Source of the DNA: Nocardioides potassii
GTDB lineage: Bacteria; Actinomycetota; Actinomycetes; Propionibacteriales; Nocardioidaceae
Assembly: GCF_021648885.1 (NCBI RefSeq)
Contig: NZ_JAKJHZ010000003.1
Coordinates: 1-64,000 of the forward strand
Length of the DNA stretch: 64,000 nucleotides
Direction: 5' to 3'
Made by a program: the position numbers and the translations under genes. Position 1 is the stretch's first letter. Each line of letters starts with the position of its first letter. The notes beneath the pieces were generated by a model. It worked only from the letters and a program-made list of their open reading frames with translations, was not told where the DNA came from and did no database searches. Shown piece by piece: positions 8,262 to 16,839 of the stretch.

Positions 8262-9071
8262 GTGCTAAACGACGTTCGCATCCGTGCGCGATCGTGGGTA
8301 GGTCGTCAACTGCGTCGAGGCAGTCGTACGGTCCTGTTGACACCCCATAGCACTCGCGTGGGGAACCTTCTCTACTTCTGGCTGCATGCCGACATCCAGG
8401 CGGCCGCCGGCCGCGACGTGCGCGTGCTGCACAACGCGCACGTCGCTGCGTGGGATCCAATCTGGCCGGAGTTGCGCCCTCGATTTGGGGCTGACGTCGT
8501 CAGACGGACCGACCGGCTCTTGAACGTCCCGCCGACTCATTTCCAGCAGTTCGGCCGCGACTTCAGTCGGTCCGAATTGGATGCGTTCGTCCGAACGAGG
8601 CTCCTGACGCCCGAATTCATTTCTCTCGCGCCGGATCCGGACCCCAACCTGCTCGTGGTGAACGTCAGGCGGGGGGACTACTACTCCAATGATGAGTACC
8701 GAGCGCGCTACGCGATGGACATCGCCCGCTACGTTCGACGTGCCGTGGACCTCGCTGCTGCGCGAGCTTCGATCTCACACGTAGCTATCGTGTCGGACGA
8801 TCCGCGTTGGTGTCTTGATCACCTGGATTTCTTGGGTGGCCTCGGTCCGGTCCGAATTGTGTCGGGCGATCCTGCAGATCACTTGGCTTTCCTGTCCTCT
8901 GCGCGCCACCTCGTACTGGCGAACTCCACATTTTCTTACTGGGGCGCCTACCTCGCCGGAGTTCGCAGTGACTCCCCAACCGTGGTCGCGCCCGCCTTCC
9001 ACGCTGTCGACATCAATGACGGCTATGCGTGGCAACTCGACCCAATCTGGCACATGATCGACACCCGCTGA
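8262..9071 (+). CDS. GT11-type fucosyltransferase (alpha-1,2-fucosyltransferase family)
   Basis: This 269-residue protein shows two GT11 hallmarks: VVNVRRGDYYSN (the H/N-x-R-R-x-D-Y GDP-binding motif) around residue 130, and LANSTFSYWGAYL (the SNSTFSWWGAWL motif) near residue 225. It would transfer fucose or a related deoxyhexose from a GDP-sugar onto the glycan. No GDP-fucose synthesis genes lie in the window. An in-frame GTG also exists at 8256, but AGGAG at 8250-8254 is seven bases from the GTG at 8262 and only one from 8256, so 8262 is chosen. It converges on the ABC transporter gene with a 12-base gap. Confidence 0.82.
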   Translation: MLNDVRIRARSWVGRQLRRGSRTVLLTPHSTRVGNLLYFWLHADIQAAAGRDVRVLHNAHVAAWDPIWPELRPRFGADVVRRTDRLLNVPPTHFQQFGRDFSRSELDAFVRTRLLTPEFISLAPDPDPNLLVVNVRRGDYYSNDEYRARYAMDIARYVRRAVDLAAARASISHVAIVSDDPRWCLDHLDFLGGLGPVRIVSGDPADHLAFLSSARHLVLANSTFSYWGAYLAGVRSDSPTVVAPAFHAVDINDGYAWQLDPIWHMIDTR

Positions 9072-9083
9072 GGTGTCTCAGCT

Positions 9084-10907
9084 TCAGAGCGAGCCCAGCT
9101 CGACGAGGCGGGCAAAGCGGGCGTTCGAGGCACGCACCTCGTCGAACGTGCCGTAGGCGACGACCTGCCCACCCTCCATGTAGGCAAGCGCGTCGCACTG
9201 CCGCACGGTCGATAGCCGGTGCGCTACAACGATGACGGTGACCTCTCCGTGGAGGCTGTCAATCGTCTCCGTGATTCGACGCTCCGTGATGTTGTCCAAT
9301 GCCGAGGTCGCCTCATCGAGTACGAGCAAGCCTGGGTTGCGATACATCGCCCGTGCGATGCCCACACGTTGCCGCTGGCCGCCGGAGAGCCGCATACCGC
9401 GTTCGCCGGCCTCGGTCTCCAGTCCGAGTGGAAGGTCATCAATCAGGTCTCCGAGCTGTGCCCGCTCGACGGCCGCCGCAAGCCGGTAGCCCTCTAGGGG
9501 TTCGTCAAATGCGATGTTCTCCGCGATTGTCGTGTCGAGCAGGGCGACCTCCTGCGGCACGACGGCCAGGCCCCGTTGCCAAGCGGGAAGGTTGGCGAAC
9601 ACGGACAGCCCGCCCGCGGTGATGTCCCCAGACGTCGGCGAGTGCAGACCTAGGATGAGGTCAACCAATGTGCTCTTGCCCGCACCACTCGTCCCGACGA
9701 TCGCCAGGGACGATCCTTGCGGCACCTCGAGGCAGACACCCCTGAGAACCTTGGCGTCGGGTCGGTCGGCGTAGGAGAACTCGACATCCCGGACGACCAG
9801 GTCGCCGCGTGGCACCTCGTCGGTCGTGACGGCGGCTTGCTCGGATGTTCTGGCATCGCGCATAAGGCGGTTCATCAGTACGAGCTGGTTGAGGGGCGCA
9901 TGCGCGAACCGGACACCTGACAAGGCGCTGATGAGCCGCACGGAGCTGGGCAGGATGCGGGTTCCCGCCGCGACGAAGAGTCCGAGCACCACCAGACCTT
10001 CCTCAGCGCTCGCCCCGCTGGTTGCGACCGCTGCCAAGATGCCGATACCCAGAATGAAGACGATCTCGAGGAAGTAGGACGGCAGGATGGTGAGGATCTG
10101 CGCCTGCACGTTGGCCTCGGCGCCCATTGCGCTCTTTTCGCGAAACTCGTCGACGAAGGGCTGTTGTGCGCGTCGGAGCTTGATCTCCTTCACGGCCGTC
10201 AGCGCCTGCAGTGAAGACTTGCCAACAGCCTGTGAGGCTTCCCGCGTCCTCTCGCCTGCCTGCTGGATGCGAGGTCGGATGACGCGTTGCACCACAAAGG
10301 ACGCCACCCCGAAGTAGGCAGCAGCGGACAGTGCGGTCACGGGGGAGATGATGACCAGGGAACCGAAGATGAAGGTGATCGTGAGAATCTCGGTCAGGAC
10401 GCTGAGAGCGGACGAGAGCCCGCCCGCGTAGCCCATGGTCACAGCACCTTGGATGGTCCACAGCTTGTCACCGGTGTTCTGTCGCAGGTGCCATGAGTAG
10501 GGCGCAGTGAGATAGCCCTCGAGCATCAACGTCGACACCTGGACGTTCTGCCTGGCCATGAATCGTAGTTGCCACCTTTTGACCAAGAGCGAAGCGACGT
10601 CCTTCAACACGAACGTCCCGAAGATGACGAGGGCGAGCGATAGGACCAGCGTGCGGGGGCTCGGGTTGCCGAGCAGGTCGTTGACCCGACCCAGGGCCCC
10701 GGTATCGGCCTCTTGTCCGGTGACGTACTGCATCATCGGCAGCATGGCCACGACGCCGAGTGTGTCGAGCACCGCCAGCATGGCTGACAACAGGATTGAG
10801 ACGACCAGGCGGCGTCGCGTGGGGTGGTCGATCAACTCGCCCGCTCCAGGGGGGAACCCGAGGAGGCCAGCGACGCGACGCAGCGGGGTTCCGGTCAGGC
10901 TCAGCAC
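9084..10907 (-). CDS. PglK-like ABC transporter / flippase (fused permease and ATPase)
   Basis: This 607-residue protein has an N-terminal type I exporter membrane domain of about six helices (residues 30-330) and a C-terminal ATPase with Walker A GTSGAGKST, signature LSGGQRQRVGIARA, Walker B LLVLDEATSALD and switch His in VVAHRLST. One complete half-transporter that homodimerises is the architecture of PglK and MsbA. In a locus with many glycosyltransferases and no Wzx, it is the best candidate for flipping a lipid-linked oligosaccharide across the membrane. The start is GTG, with CAGACT seven bases upstream. Sibling candidates for polymerisation (Wzy) were not recognised. Confidence 0.85.
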   Translation of the reverse strand: MLSLTGTPLRRVAGLLGFPPGAGELIDHPTRRRLVVSILLSAMLAVLDTLGVVAMLPMMQYVTGQEADTGALGRVNDLLGNPSPRTLVLSLALVIFGTFVLKDVASLLVKRWQLRFMARQNVQVSTLMLEGYLTAPYSWHLRQNTGDKLWTIQGAVTMGYAGGLSSALSVLTEILTITFIFGSLVIISPVTALSAAAYFGVASFVVQRVIRPRIQQAGERTREASQAVGKSSLQALTAVKEIKLRRAQQPFVDEFREKSAMGAEANVQAQILTILPSYFLEIVFILGIGILAAVATSGASAEEGLVVLGLFVAAGTRILPSSVRLISALSGVRFAHAPLNQLVLMNRLMRDARTSEQAAVTTDEVPRGDLVVRDVEFSYADRPDAKVLRGVCLEVPQGSSLAIVGTSGAGKSTLVDLILGLHSPTSGDITAGGLSVFANLPAWQRGLAVVPQEVALLDTTIAENIAFDEPLEGYRLAAAVERAQLGDLIDDLPLGLETEAGERGMRLSGGQRQRVGIARAMYRNPGLLVLDEATSALDNITERRITETIDSLHGEVTVIVVAHRLSTVRQCDALAYMEGGQVVAYGTFDEVRASNARFARLVELGSL

Positions 10908-10997
10908 GGGGACAAGTCTGCAGGGTCACGCTCGACTGGGTGGGACATGTCGGGACAGATGGTCAGATTGATGCGGTCACCCGCGTGCATCGCCTGG

Positions 10998-12125
10998 TCA
11001 CCTGAACCAATGTGGCGGAACTGTGTCGACAATTGGCCCGAATAGAAGCCAATATTCCCCCGCGTAGCCACCGAGAAGGTGGCGGCGACCCGCTCGTCGA
11101 ATCGCACTCAGGTCCTCAACCGAAAGATTGGTGACGAGGGCGGATTGATCTTCAGGCACCGCCTCGATCACGCGCAGCGCCTCGTCAACGCCGCCGACGG
11201 CGGCGAAGGTCACCGGGCGGCCGTCCCTCGTCAGCCTGATCGTGCCACCGGCTTGCTCGTCGAACCTCCCGACCGCATCCACATTGATGATGGCGAGTGG
11301 GTGGTCGGTCCAAGCCAGGTCCTGAAGGGTCTCCCTGAGGTCGACCTGGGGCGGCCGTGACTGACGCGCACGTGCCTGCCGGACACGAATCAGTAGCGCG
11401 CGCCTTTTCCGTCCCGCCAAGCGACGTGCGCGTCGCAGCATCGATGCTCTCGGCGCCGGCGCGTCGCCGATCGTGCCGCAGGTCGTTCGCAGGGGCAGCA
11501 CGTCCGGGTTCAATTCCGCGATGCGTGCGTGCGCATCCTCCAAGCGAGCCAGGTTCAGGTTTCGGCTGTTGTGGGTCACCGCCATGTCGCACGCGGCGGT
11601 GCCGATACTCGACCGGCGCAGGCGGGCCGAGAGTTCGACGCCGTACGCGTGCCAACTGAGGTCGGCGTCCTCGGTTATAGGGTGCTCGAGCAGAACCTCC
11701 CGCCTCGCCATCATCAGGACCTCGTCGAGCGAGTCGACCGCAGTCGGTTCCGGGGAAGGGCGGCCGATCAGGGCGGTGCGGTCACGCATCCTCCCGACGA
11801 CGAATCCGGCACTGTCAACGCCCACCGGACCGAGCAAGCCGAATGTGCCGTCCCACAGGTGGCGCGCCGTCTCGCGGATCAGGTCGGGGCTATGGACATA
11901 GGCGTCCTGGTGTGCCATGACGACCACCTCTTTGGTCGAGAGTCGAACCGCATGATTTAGCGCAGCACCCGCGGACGCGAACGAGTGATCGCGATTGTCC
12001 ACTGTGATGAGCTCCATGTCCGGGGCGTCAGAAATTCGGGCCAGTGACGCCGCCAGGCATTCGCGAAGAGTGTCCTCGTCGTTGTAGACGCACGCGAACG
12101 TCAACGACGGTCGTGCTCGGCTCAT
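10998..12125 (-). CDS. GT2-like glycosyltransferase of the StrF/Glyco_tranf_2_5 type
   Basis: This protein has 375 residues. The first 190 residues resemble the StrF-like family 2 domain: LTFACVYNDEDTLREC, a divergent VDNRDHSFASAGAALNHAV in place of the usual N-dd-S-ya-glN-gl, then VVMAHQDAYVHSPD, LLGPVGVDSAG and DEVLMMARRE. An Arg-rich link follows, then a 100-residue C-terminal domain (ending EYWLLFGPIVDTVPPHWFR) that I do not recognise. The open frame continues to 12,758, but the ATG at 12,125 has GGAAGG upstream and homology begins there. It is divergent from the GT4 gene at 12,231. Confidence 0.72.
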   Translation of the reverse strand: MSRARPSLTFACVYNDEDTLRECLAASLARISDAPDMELITVDNRDHSFASAGAALNHAVRLSTKEVVVMAHQDAYVHSPDLIRETARHLWDGTFGLLGPVGVDSAGFVVGRMRDRTALIGRPSPEPTAVDSLDEVLMMARREVLLEHPITEDADLSWHAYGVELSARLRRSSIGTAACDMAVTHNSRNLNLARLEDAHARIAELNPDVLPLRTTCGTIGDAPAPRASMLRRARRLAGRKRRALLIRVRQARARQSRPPQVDLRETLQDLAWTDHPLAIINVDAVGRFDEQAGGTIRLTRDGRPVTFAAVGGVDEALRVIEAVPEDQSALVTNLSVEDLSAIRRAGRRHLLGGYAGEYWLLFGPIVDTVPPHWFR

Positions 12126-12230
12126 GTGCTGCCTTCCGGGTGCTCGTCTGGCGCAATCCTGCCGTATCAAGCCCAAGCGCCGCCGCTCTCGCTCCGAAGT
12201 GGCCGTTGCCAATCCTGATTCAATGACTCC

Positions 12231-13313
12231 GTGATCCGGTTCATGGCGCCCGACCTCGCGAGCCCTAGCGGCGGCATCAAGGTGATCTACCGCTTCGTGG
12301 AGCACCTCTGCGCCCTCGGGTACGACGCTCGCGTCTGGCACGGCGCGCCAGGTTTCGCTTACGAGTCGTGGGGTTCGACGGCTCCAGTCGATACGGGGCT
12401 GTCGCTCGATTTTGCGGCAGGCGACGTCCTGGTCATGCCCGAGACGGGCGGCTCGAAGTGGAGCTTCCTGTCGGAGGGTCAGCCGGTCGTGATGCTCTGT
12501 CAGGGCATGGACTTCGTCTTCGCCAACTCCGACTTCCTCACAGACGAGCCGGGCGACTACCCGGGATGGCCGCACGCGACCGCCGCGATCACCGTTTCGG
12601 ACGCAATCCACACCTTTCTCGACCGCGCCTGCCACAACGGCTTCCCGCTGCACAACGTGCCCGTTCAGATTGAGGACTGGTTTCAGCCCCAGGTGAAGGG
12701 GAAGCGCATCGCGTTGATGCCGCGGCGCCGCCGCGAGGACCTGCTCGGAGCGGTACAACTCGTCCGACGCTCGGGACGTCTCAATGACTGGGAGATTGTG
12801 CTTATCGACGGCATGACCCAGCAGCAGGTGGCCGAGGAGCTCGGTCGCGCCGCGATCTTCCTATTTGGAGCCGAGCGCGAGGGGGTCGGCCTGCCGGGTG
12901 CCGAGGCGATGGCGTCGGGCTGCTATGTCGTCGGCTTCACTGGTGACGGCGCCAAGGAGTACATGTTGCCTGAGCATTCGTCGGTCATCGCCGACTCCGA
13001 CGTGGTCGACATGTGCGACCGCACGCTCGAGGCGATGGCGTGGTTCGAGGAGACTCCTGAGGTCCTCCATCGGCGCGCGGACGCCGGGCGCAATTGGGTC
13101 AGATCGCGACACAGCGCGGAGCTTGTACGGGAGCGGCTCGGCGCCGCGTTCAGCGTCATCACCGCCCCGGACTCGCCATCCCTGCTGCCCGTGGCTGCGA
13201 CGATGAAGCACTATCAGGCCTTCGGGGGGCCCACAGACCCCTACAACCGCGTTCGGGTGGCGCTGCGACACCTGGCCCGCCGGACGGTCGGTGCGGCTCG
13301 CCGGGCGGATTGA
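12231..13313 (+). CDS. GT4-like glycosyltransferase
   Basis: This 360-residue protein starts MIRFMAPDLASPSGGIKVIYRF; the GGIK glycine loop is typical of the N-terminal half of GT-B enzymes. The C-terminal half has FLFGAEREGVGLPGAEAMASG, which is the E-x7-E donor-binding motif of GT4 (EGxGLPxxEAMA). The middle lacks the usual long linker, and the protein resembles short transferases of O-antigen and surface-layer glycan loci. GTG at 12,231 is preceded by TTCAAT at a six-base distance, so a leaderless start is possible. Sugar and linkage are unknown. Confidence 0.8.
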   Translation: MIRFMAPDLASPSGGIKVIYRFVEHLCALGYDARVWHGAPGFAYESWGSTAPVDTGLSLDFAAGDVLVMPETGGSKWSFLSEGQPVVMLCQGMDFVFANSDFLTDEPGDYPGWPHATAAITVSDAIHTFLDRACHNGFPLHNVPVQIEDWFQPQVKGKRIALMPRRRREDLLGAVQLVRRSGRLNDWEIVLIDGMTQQQVAEELGRAAIFLFGAEREGVGLPGAEAMASGCYVVGFTGDGAKEYMLPEHSSVIADSDVVDMCDRTLEAMAWFEETPEVLHRRADAGRNWVRSRHSAELVRERLGAAFSVITAPDSPSLLPVAATMKHYQAFGGPTDPYNRVRVALRHLARRTVGAARRAD

Positions 13314-13426
13314 GGGGTGAACTATCATCACTTCTCCCGTGCGCCGAGGGGCTGGCAGCTTCGGAGCCTTGATCTACTGCGAACTCGTGTCCTGGCTCGG
13401 CAGCCGCGCGCACCTTGCGACGCAGT

Positions 13427-13432
13427 TAGTCT
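13427..13432 (+). promoter_or_regulatory. -10 box TAGTCT for a leaderless start
   Basis: TAGTCT lies exactly six bases upstream of the GTG at 13,439. Confidence 0.5.
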
Positions 13433-13438
13433 CCAGCA

Positions 13439-14485
13439 GTGACGATCGGAGGAGCGCTGGCGCGACGCGACAACGCGCTCAACTTCATCCGGCTTCTCCT
13501 GGCAGCGGGGGTGATCGTGGGTCACTCGTACCAGCTGAGCAACATCCCGGCCCCCAGCCTGTGGCTAAATCCGCGCCTGCAGGATTGGTGTCTCAACGGT
13601 TTCTTCTGTGTGTCTGGCTACCTCATTGCCGGATCGCGCACTCGACTGTCCTTCGGGACCTTCATCGAGCGGCGGGCTCGTCGTCTTCTCCCAGGCCTTT
13701 GGGCCGTCCTCGTGGTCGTTGCCTTCGGGTTTGCGCCAGTGGTGGCTGCACTCTCCGGCGAGCACTGGAGTCCCACGTCAGCCGTGGCCTACGTGCTCGA
13801 CAACTTCTACCTTCCTGCCGGACAGGGCTATATCGCCGACACGCTCACCAGAGCACCAAACACGCCGATCTGGAACGGTCCCCTCTGGACGCTCGCGTAC
13901 GAAGCTGGCTGCTACATCGCGTTTGGCCTGTTGCTCAGCGCTCGTGGGGTCAGGCGACACGGGGGCTTGATCTGCGGCGCCCTGCTGATTGCTCTCTGCG
14001 CCTTGCATCCGTTCATCATCCTGAACGAAGAAGTCCCGGCTCTCTGGCACAACACCGTTCGGTTGGGGTCGTACTTCACAGCGGGGGTTCTGTGCTGGTT
14101 CTTGCGTGACCGCATCCCGAGCCGCTGGTGGATGGTCGTCACCTGTGCGGTAGCGATTCTTGTTCTGTCTCTCGTATCTGACGGACAGTGGTACGGCCAA
14201 CTGCCTGCGGCTGTTGGACTGCTCACGGTCGGCGGACTGCTCCCGATCCGGATCGGAGCAACGAACGACATCTCCTATGGCATCTACATCTACGGCTGGC
14301 CCGTCCAGCAGGCTCTCGTCAACCTTGGCGCGACCGCTTGGGGCATCTTCGTCTATCAAGCTCTCGCGCTTGTCCTCGTGATCCCGTTCGCGTGGGCTTC
14401 ATGGGTACTCGTCGAGCGTCGGTGGCTGCCCAGGGCGGCACCTTCCCAAGCCGTGCCGATCACACTCGGCCAGCACCACCCCTGA
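13439..14485 (+). CDS. Membrane acyltransferase, acyltransferase-3 (OafA/YrhL) family
   Basis: This 348-residue protein has about ten hydrophobic helices. The family signature is at the N-terminus: NFIRLLLAAGVIVGHSYQLS, with the catalytic His in helix 1, followed by the Arg-rich loop FIERRARRLLPGLW and the GPLWTLAYEAGCYIAFGLLL region with its conserved Trp and Glu. These proteins O-acetylate or acylate exported sugars using acyl-CoA from the cytoplasm. There is no C-terminal SGNH domain, so it is the membrane-only form. GTG at 13,439 is supported by the -10 box just upstream. It converges on the GT87-like gene. Confidence 0.87.
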   Translation: MTIGGALARRDNALNFIRLLLAAGVIVGHSYQLSNIPAPSLWLNPRLQDWCLNGFFCVSGYLIAGSRTRLSFGTFIERRARRLLPGLWAVLVVVAFGFAPVVAALSGEHWSPTSAVAYVLDNFYLPAGQGYIADTLTRAPNTPIWNGPLWTLAYEAGCYIAFGLLLSARGVRRHGGLICGALLIALCALHPFIILNEEVPALWHNTVRLGSYFTAGVLCWFLRDRIPSRWWMVVTCAVAILVLSLVSDGQWYGQLPAAVGLLTVGGLLPIRIGATNDISYGIYIYGWPVQQALVNLGATAWGIFVYQALALVLVIPFAWASWVLVERRWLPRAAPSQAVPITLGQHHP

Positions 14486-14512
14486 GTGGATCTCGGTTGC
14501 GGTGCACCTCAC

Positions 14513-15829
14513 TTATAGCGGTGCACTTGCCAGAACGCCGTCTTGTCTGTCTCGGCGCGCGCGTCGTCGCGCGTGTTCCAGCACGACGAGTGCGGCCACG
14601 AGCTCAGCTGCAAGCCTGAGGACGATGGACGACCAGTAGGGCTTGTCGACGCCCACCTCCGGGGTGGTGATCCCGCGAATGTAGAGCCACGTCGCCACGT
14701 AGTGCCAGGTTTCGGCAGCGGCCACGACCGCCACGAGCCACCTGCTGCGAGTGACTAGGAGGAGGCCGAGGATCACCCACAACGAGTACTGCGGCGAGTA
14801 GACCTTGCCAAGGGCGAAGAACAGGACGAGGAGCACGAAGGACAGCTCTGCAAGGGTTGGCTCGATGAGGCGCCGCCATGTGAGGACGCCGAGAACGACC
14901 CATGCCGTGAGTATTCCCCCGCCCAGCACCAGGCTGAGCTGGTCAGCACCCGAAGGGATGCCGACCATGCGTAACGCCATCCAGCCCGAGCCGAAAGACG
15001 CCGGCCGGTCGGTGTTTGTGTTCCAGAACTCTCCCCAAGCGCGAGCGTTCGAGAGGTAAAGCGGGGCGTTGCAGGCCAGCGTGGTCACTACAAATGCCAC
15101 GCTCATCGTCGCGAGCCCGCGGACGTTGCGTGTCCTGAGCACGAGGATCAGCCCGGCCGCCAGGAGGACGAGGGGAAACAGCTTGGTGGCCGTGCCGAGC
15201 GCGACGAAGACCGCGAACCACGCCAGATGGTGGCGCTGCCACGCCACAATCGCGAGCGCTGCGGCAAGCACGGCGAGCGCATCCCAGTTCATCGTCAACG
15301 TGAGAACGATGAGAGGGGCGGCCAGCAGCCACGACACCCGGTTCCCGAGCGTCCACCCTGCTCGCCAGGCGATCCATACTGTGGCTAGCACGGCCATGAG
15401 CAGAAGGGCGCACGTGACGAGGAAGAAGGCACGCTCTTCGGCAGCCATCCCTGGCAGCTCGGAGAGCTCGGAGGCGGACATCGACGAACGCTCGTCCAGC
15501 TCTCTGGCAGGGATTCCTAGGACGAGATGAGTCAGCTTGGCGCTCGCCTCGATGAACAGGTTGATGAGCGGTGGATATTCGAGGTCTCGGAACCCAGGAT
15601 TGAGGTGGCCGAGCCAGCCGAAGTCGGCCGCAAGGCCACGCCCGACGTAGAAGAGCGGTACGTCGCTGTAGCACTGCGCGGTCGCGAGCACGTCGGTGTC
15701 GACCTTCCGGAGACAGGGAAGCTTCTGCACGACTGACGCCACGGTGAGGAGCGTGGCTGCCAGCAGCCAGACGAACGGCACCGCCGATCGGTCGACGGAC
15801 GCGTCAGTCCTGCCAAGGTCGCCTCGCAT
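14513..15829 (-). CDS. Polytopic membrane glycosyltransferase, GT87/GT-C like
   Basis: This 438-residue protein has about eleven to twelve hydrophobic helices. The first external loop carries CYSDVPLFYVGRGL and, further on, DLEYPPLINLF. An acidic residue followed by YPP is the hallmark of GT-C mannosyl/arabinosyltransferases that use polyprenyl-phosphate sugars (GT87). TATKLFPLVLLA and KVYSPQYSLWV match the later conserved segments. It should act on the outer face of the membrane. An upstream ATG exists at 15,865, but TATCCT sits exactly six bases before the ATG at 15,829, so the shorter leaderless start is chosen. It is divergent from the GT14-like gene. Confidence 0.78.
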   Translation of the reverse strand: MRGDLGRTDASVDRSAVPFVWLLAATLLTVASVVQKLPCLRKVDTDVLATAQCYSDVPLFYVGRGLAADFGWLGHLNPGFRDLEYPPLINLFIEASAKLTHLVLGIPARELDERSSMSASELSELPGMAAEERAFFLVTCALLLMAVLATVWIAWRAGWTLGNRVSWLLAAPLIVLTLTMNWDALAVLAAALAIVAWQRHHLAWFAVFVALGTATKLFPLVLLAAGLILVLRTRNVRGLATMSVAFVVTTLACNAPLYLSNARAWGEFWNTNTDRPASFGSGWMALRMVGIPSGADQLSLVLGGGILTAWVVLGVLTWRRLIEPTLAELSFVLLVLFFALGKVYSPQYSLWVILGLLLVTRSRWLVAVVAAAETWHYVATWLYIRGITTPEVGVDKPYWSSIVLRLAAELVAALVVLEHARRRARRDRQDGVLASAPL

Positions 15830-15835
15830 CGGCCG

Positions 15836-15841
15836 AGGATA
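15836..15841 (-). promoter_or_regulatory. -10 box TATCCT for a leaderless start
   Basis: On the minus strand TATCCT, six bases and ATG (15,829) follow each other. This favours the internal ATG over the in-frame one at 15,865. Confidence 0.5.
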
Positions 15842-15885
15842 GTGAAGGATGCTCACCGACGACACCGGTTCGAGGGGAGGAGCGC

Positions 15886-16839
15886 GTGGTGAGGAAGCAC
15901 TACTTGGTGCTCGCCCATGACCAGCCTGACCACGTCGGACGTCTCGTCGAGCGTCTCGACGACGGTGAGGTGACGTTCTGGATCCACCTCGACGCCCGGG
16001 CAGACGACGCCGAGTGGCGCGCAGTCCTCGCTCGACCTCATGTTGAAGCAGTAACGCCGCGCGTGCGCTGTGTGTGGGGAACCTGGTCGATGGTCGAGGC
16101 GACGCTCGCCATGGTGCGCGCCTGTCTGGGGGACGACCAGCCCGGGCACCTCGTGATGCTGAGCGGGCAGAGCTACCCGATCAAGAACTCTTGGCAGATC
16201 GACGCCTACCTCTCATCGACGGCCGACATCGTGAGCATGGACCTCTGGAATCTCGAGGAGAGGTGGCCGGACAATTATCGCGATCGGCTCGACTACTTCT
16301 GTATTCCGATGTCCGAGGACAAGGGGAACATCCGTCTCCTGCGGCCGCGCCGGGAGATGAACGCTCGAGAGCTCATCGGTTGGACGCGCAGGCTTGTGCG
16401 TGAGACGGGAGTGCGTCGGGCGATTGAGGTCCTGCACGTCATTGGTCGTCATCGCCCGGATGTGCGCGCAGAGATCGTGGGCGGCTCGCAGTGGTGGGCC
16501 ATGCCGTGGCACACGGCTCAAGAAATGATGGTCTTCCACGAGTCGCACCCCGAGTACGCCGAGTTCTTTCGGTGGAGCCAGTTCCCGGACGAGTCCTTCT
16601 TCCAGACCGTCCTCAGCGCCATGGACCCTGACCTGGCGACACGGGTCGGACCGACGCTGACCCATGTCGACTGGACAGACGGTGATTGGGACCTGCCGCG
16701 AGTCATGTCGACGGCCGACGTGCCCACATTGCTTGAGATGCCAGACCACACGCTGTTCGCCCGCAAGTTCCTGGCTGGGATCAGCGACGAAGCTCGAGAT
16801 GCCGTGGACGCGGCGGTGGATCAGGGGAGTGTCCGGTGA
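15886..16839 (+). CDS. GT14-like (core-2/I-branching type) glycosyltransferase
   Basis: This 317-residue protein resembles the Branch (GT14) family, known mainly from animal beta-1,6-GlcNAc and xylosyltransferases with scattered bacterial members. It has HYLVLAHDQPDHVGRLVERL at the start, FWIHLDARAD, VWGTWSMVEATLAMV, HLVMLSGQSYPIK, GGSQWWAMPW and the late PDESFFQTVL; the SGxDYPL-like and P-DE-f-qT motifs are diagnostic. No membrane anchor is present. GTG at 15,886 follows a strong GGGGAGGAG. Its stop overlaps the next start (GTGA), so it is translationally coupled to the GT87 gene. It probably adds a branch to the glycan. Confidence 0.85.
   Translation: MVRKHYLVLAHDQPDHVGRLVERLDDGEVTFWIHLDARADDAEWRAVLARPHVEAVTPRVRCVWGTWSMVEATLAMVRACLGDDQPGHLVMLSGQSYPIKNSWQIDAYLSSTADIVSMDLWNLEERWPDNYRDRLDYFCIPMSEDKGNIRLLRPRREMNARELIGWTRRLVRETGVRRAIEVLHVIGRHRPDVRAEIVGGSQWWAMPWHTAQEMMVFHESHPEYAEFFRWSQFPDESFFQTVLSAMDPDLATRVGPTLTHVDWTDGDWDLPRVMSTADVPTLLEMPDHTLFARKFLAGISDEARDAVDAAVDQGSVR

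Noticed and set aside
12126..12758. 211-codon N-terminal extension of the GT at 10,998
   Set aside because: It lies antisense to the GT4 gene at 12,231 and shows no similarity to glycosyltransferases. ATG at 12,125 has a ribosome binding site.
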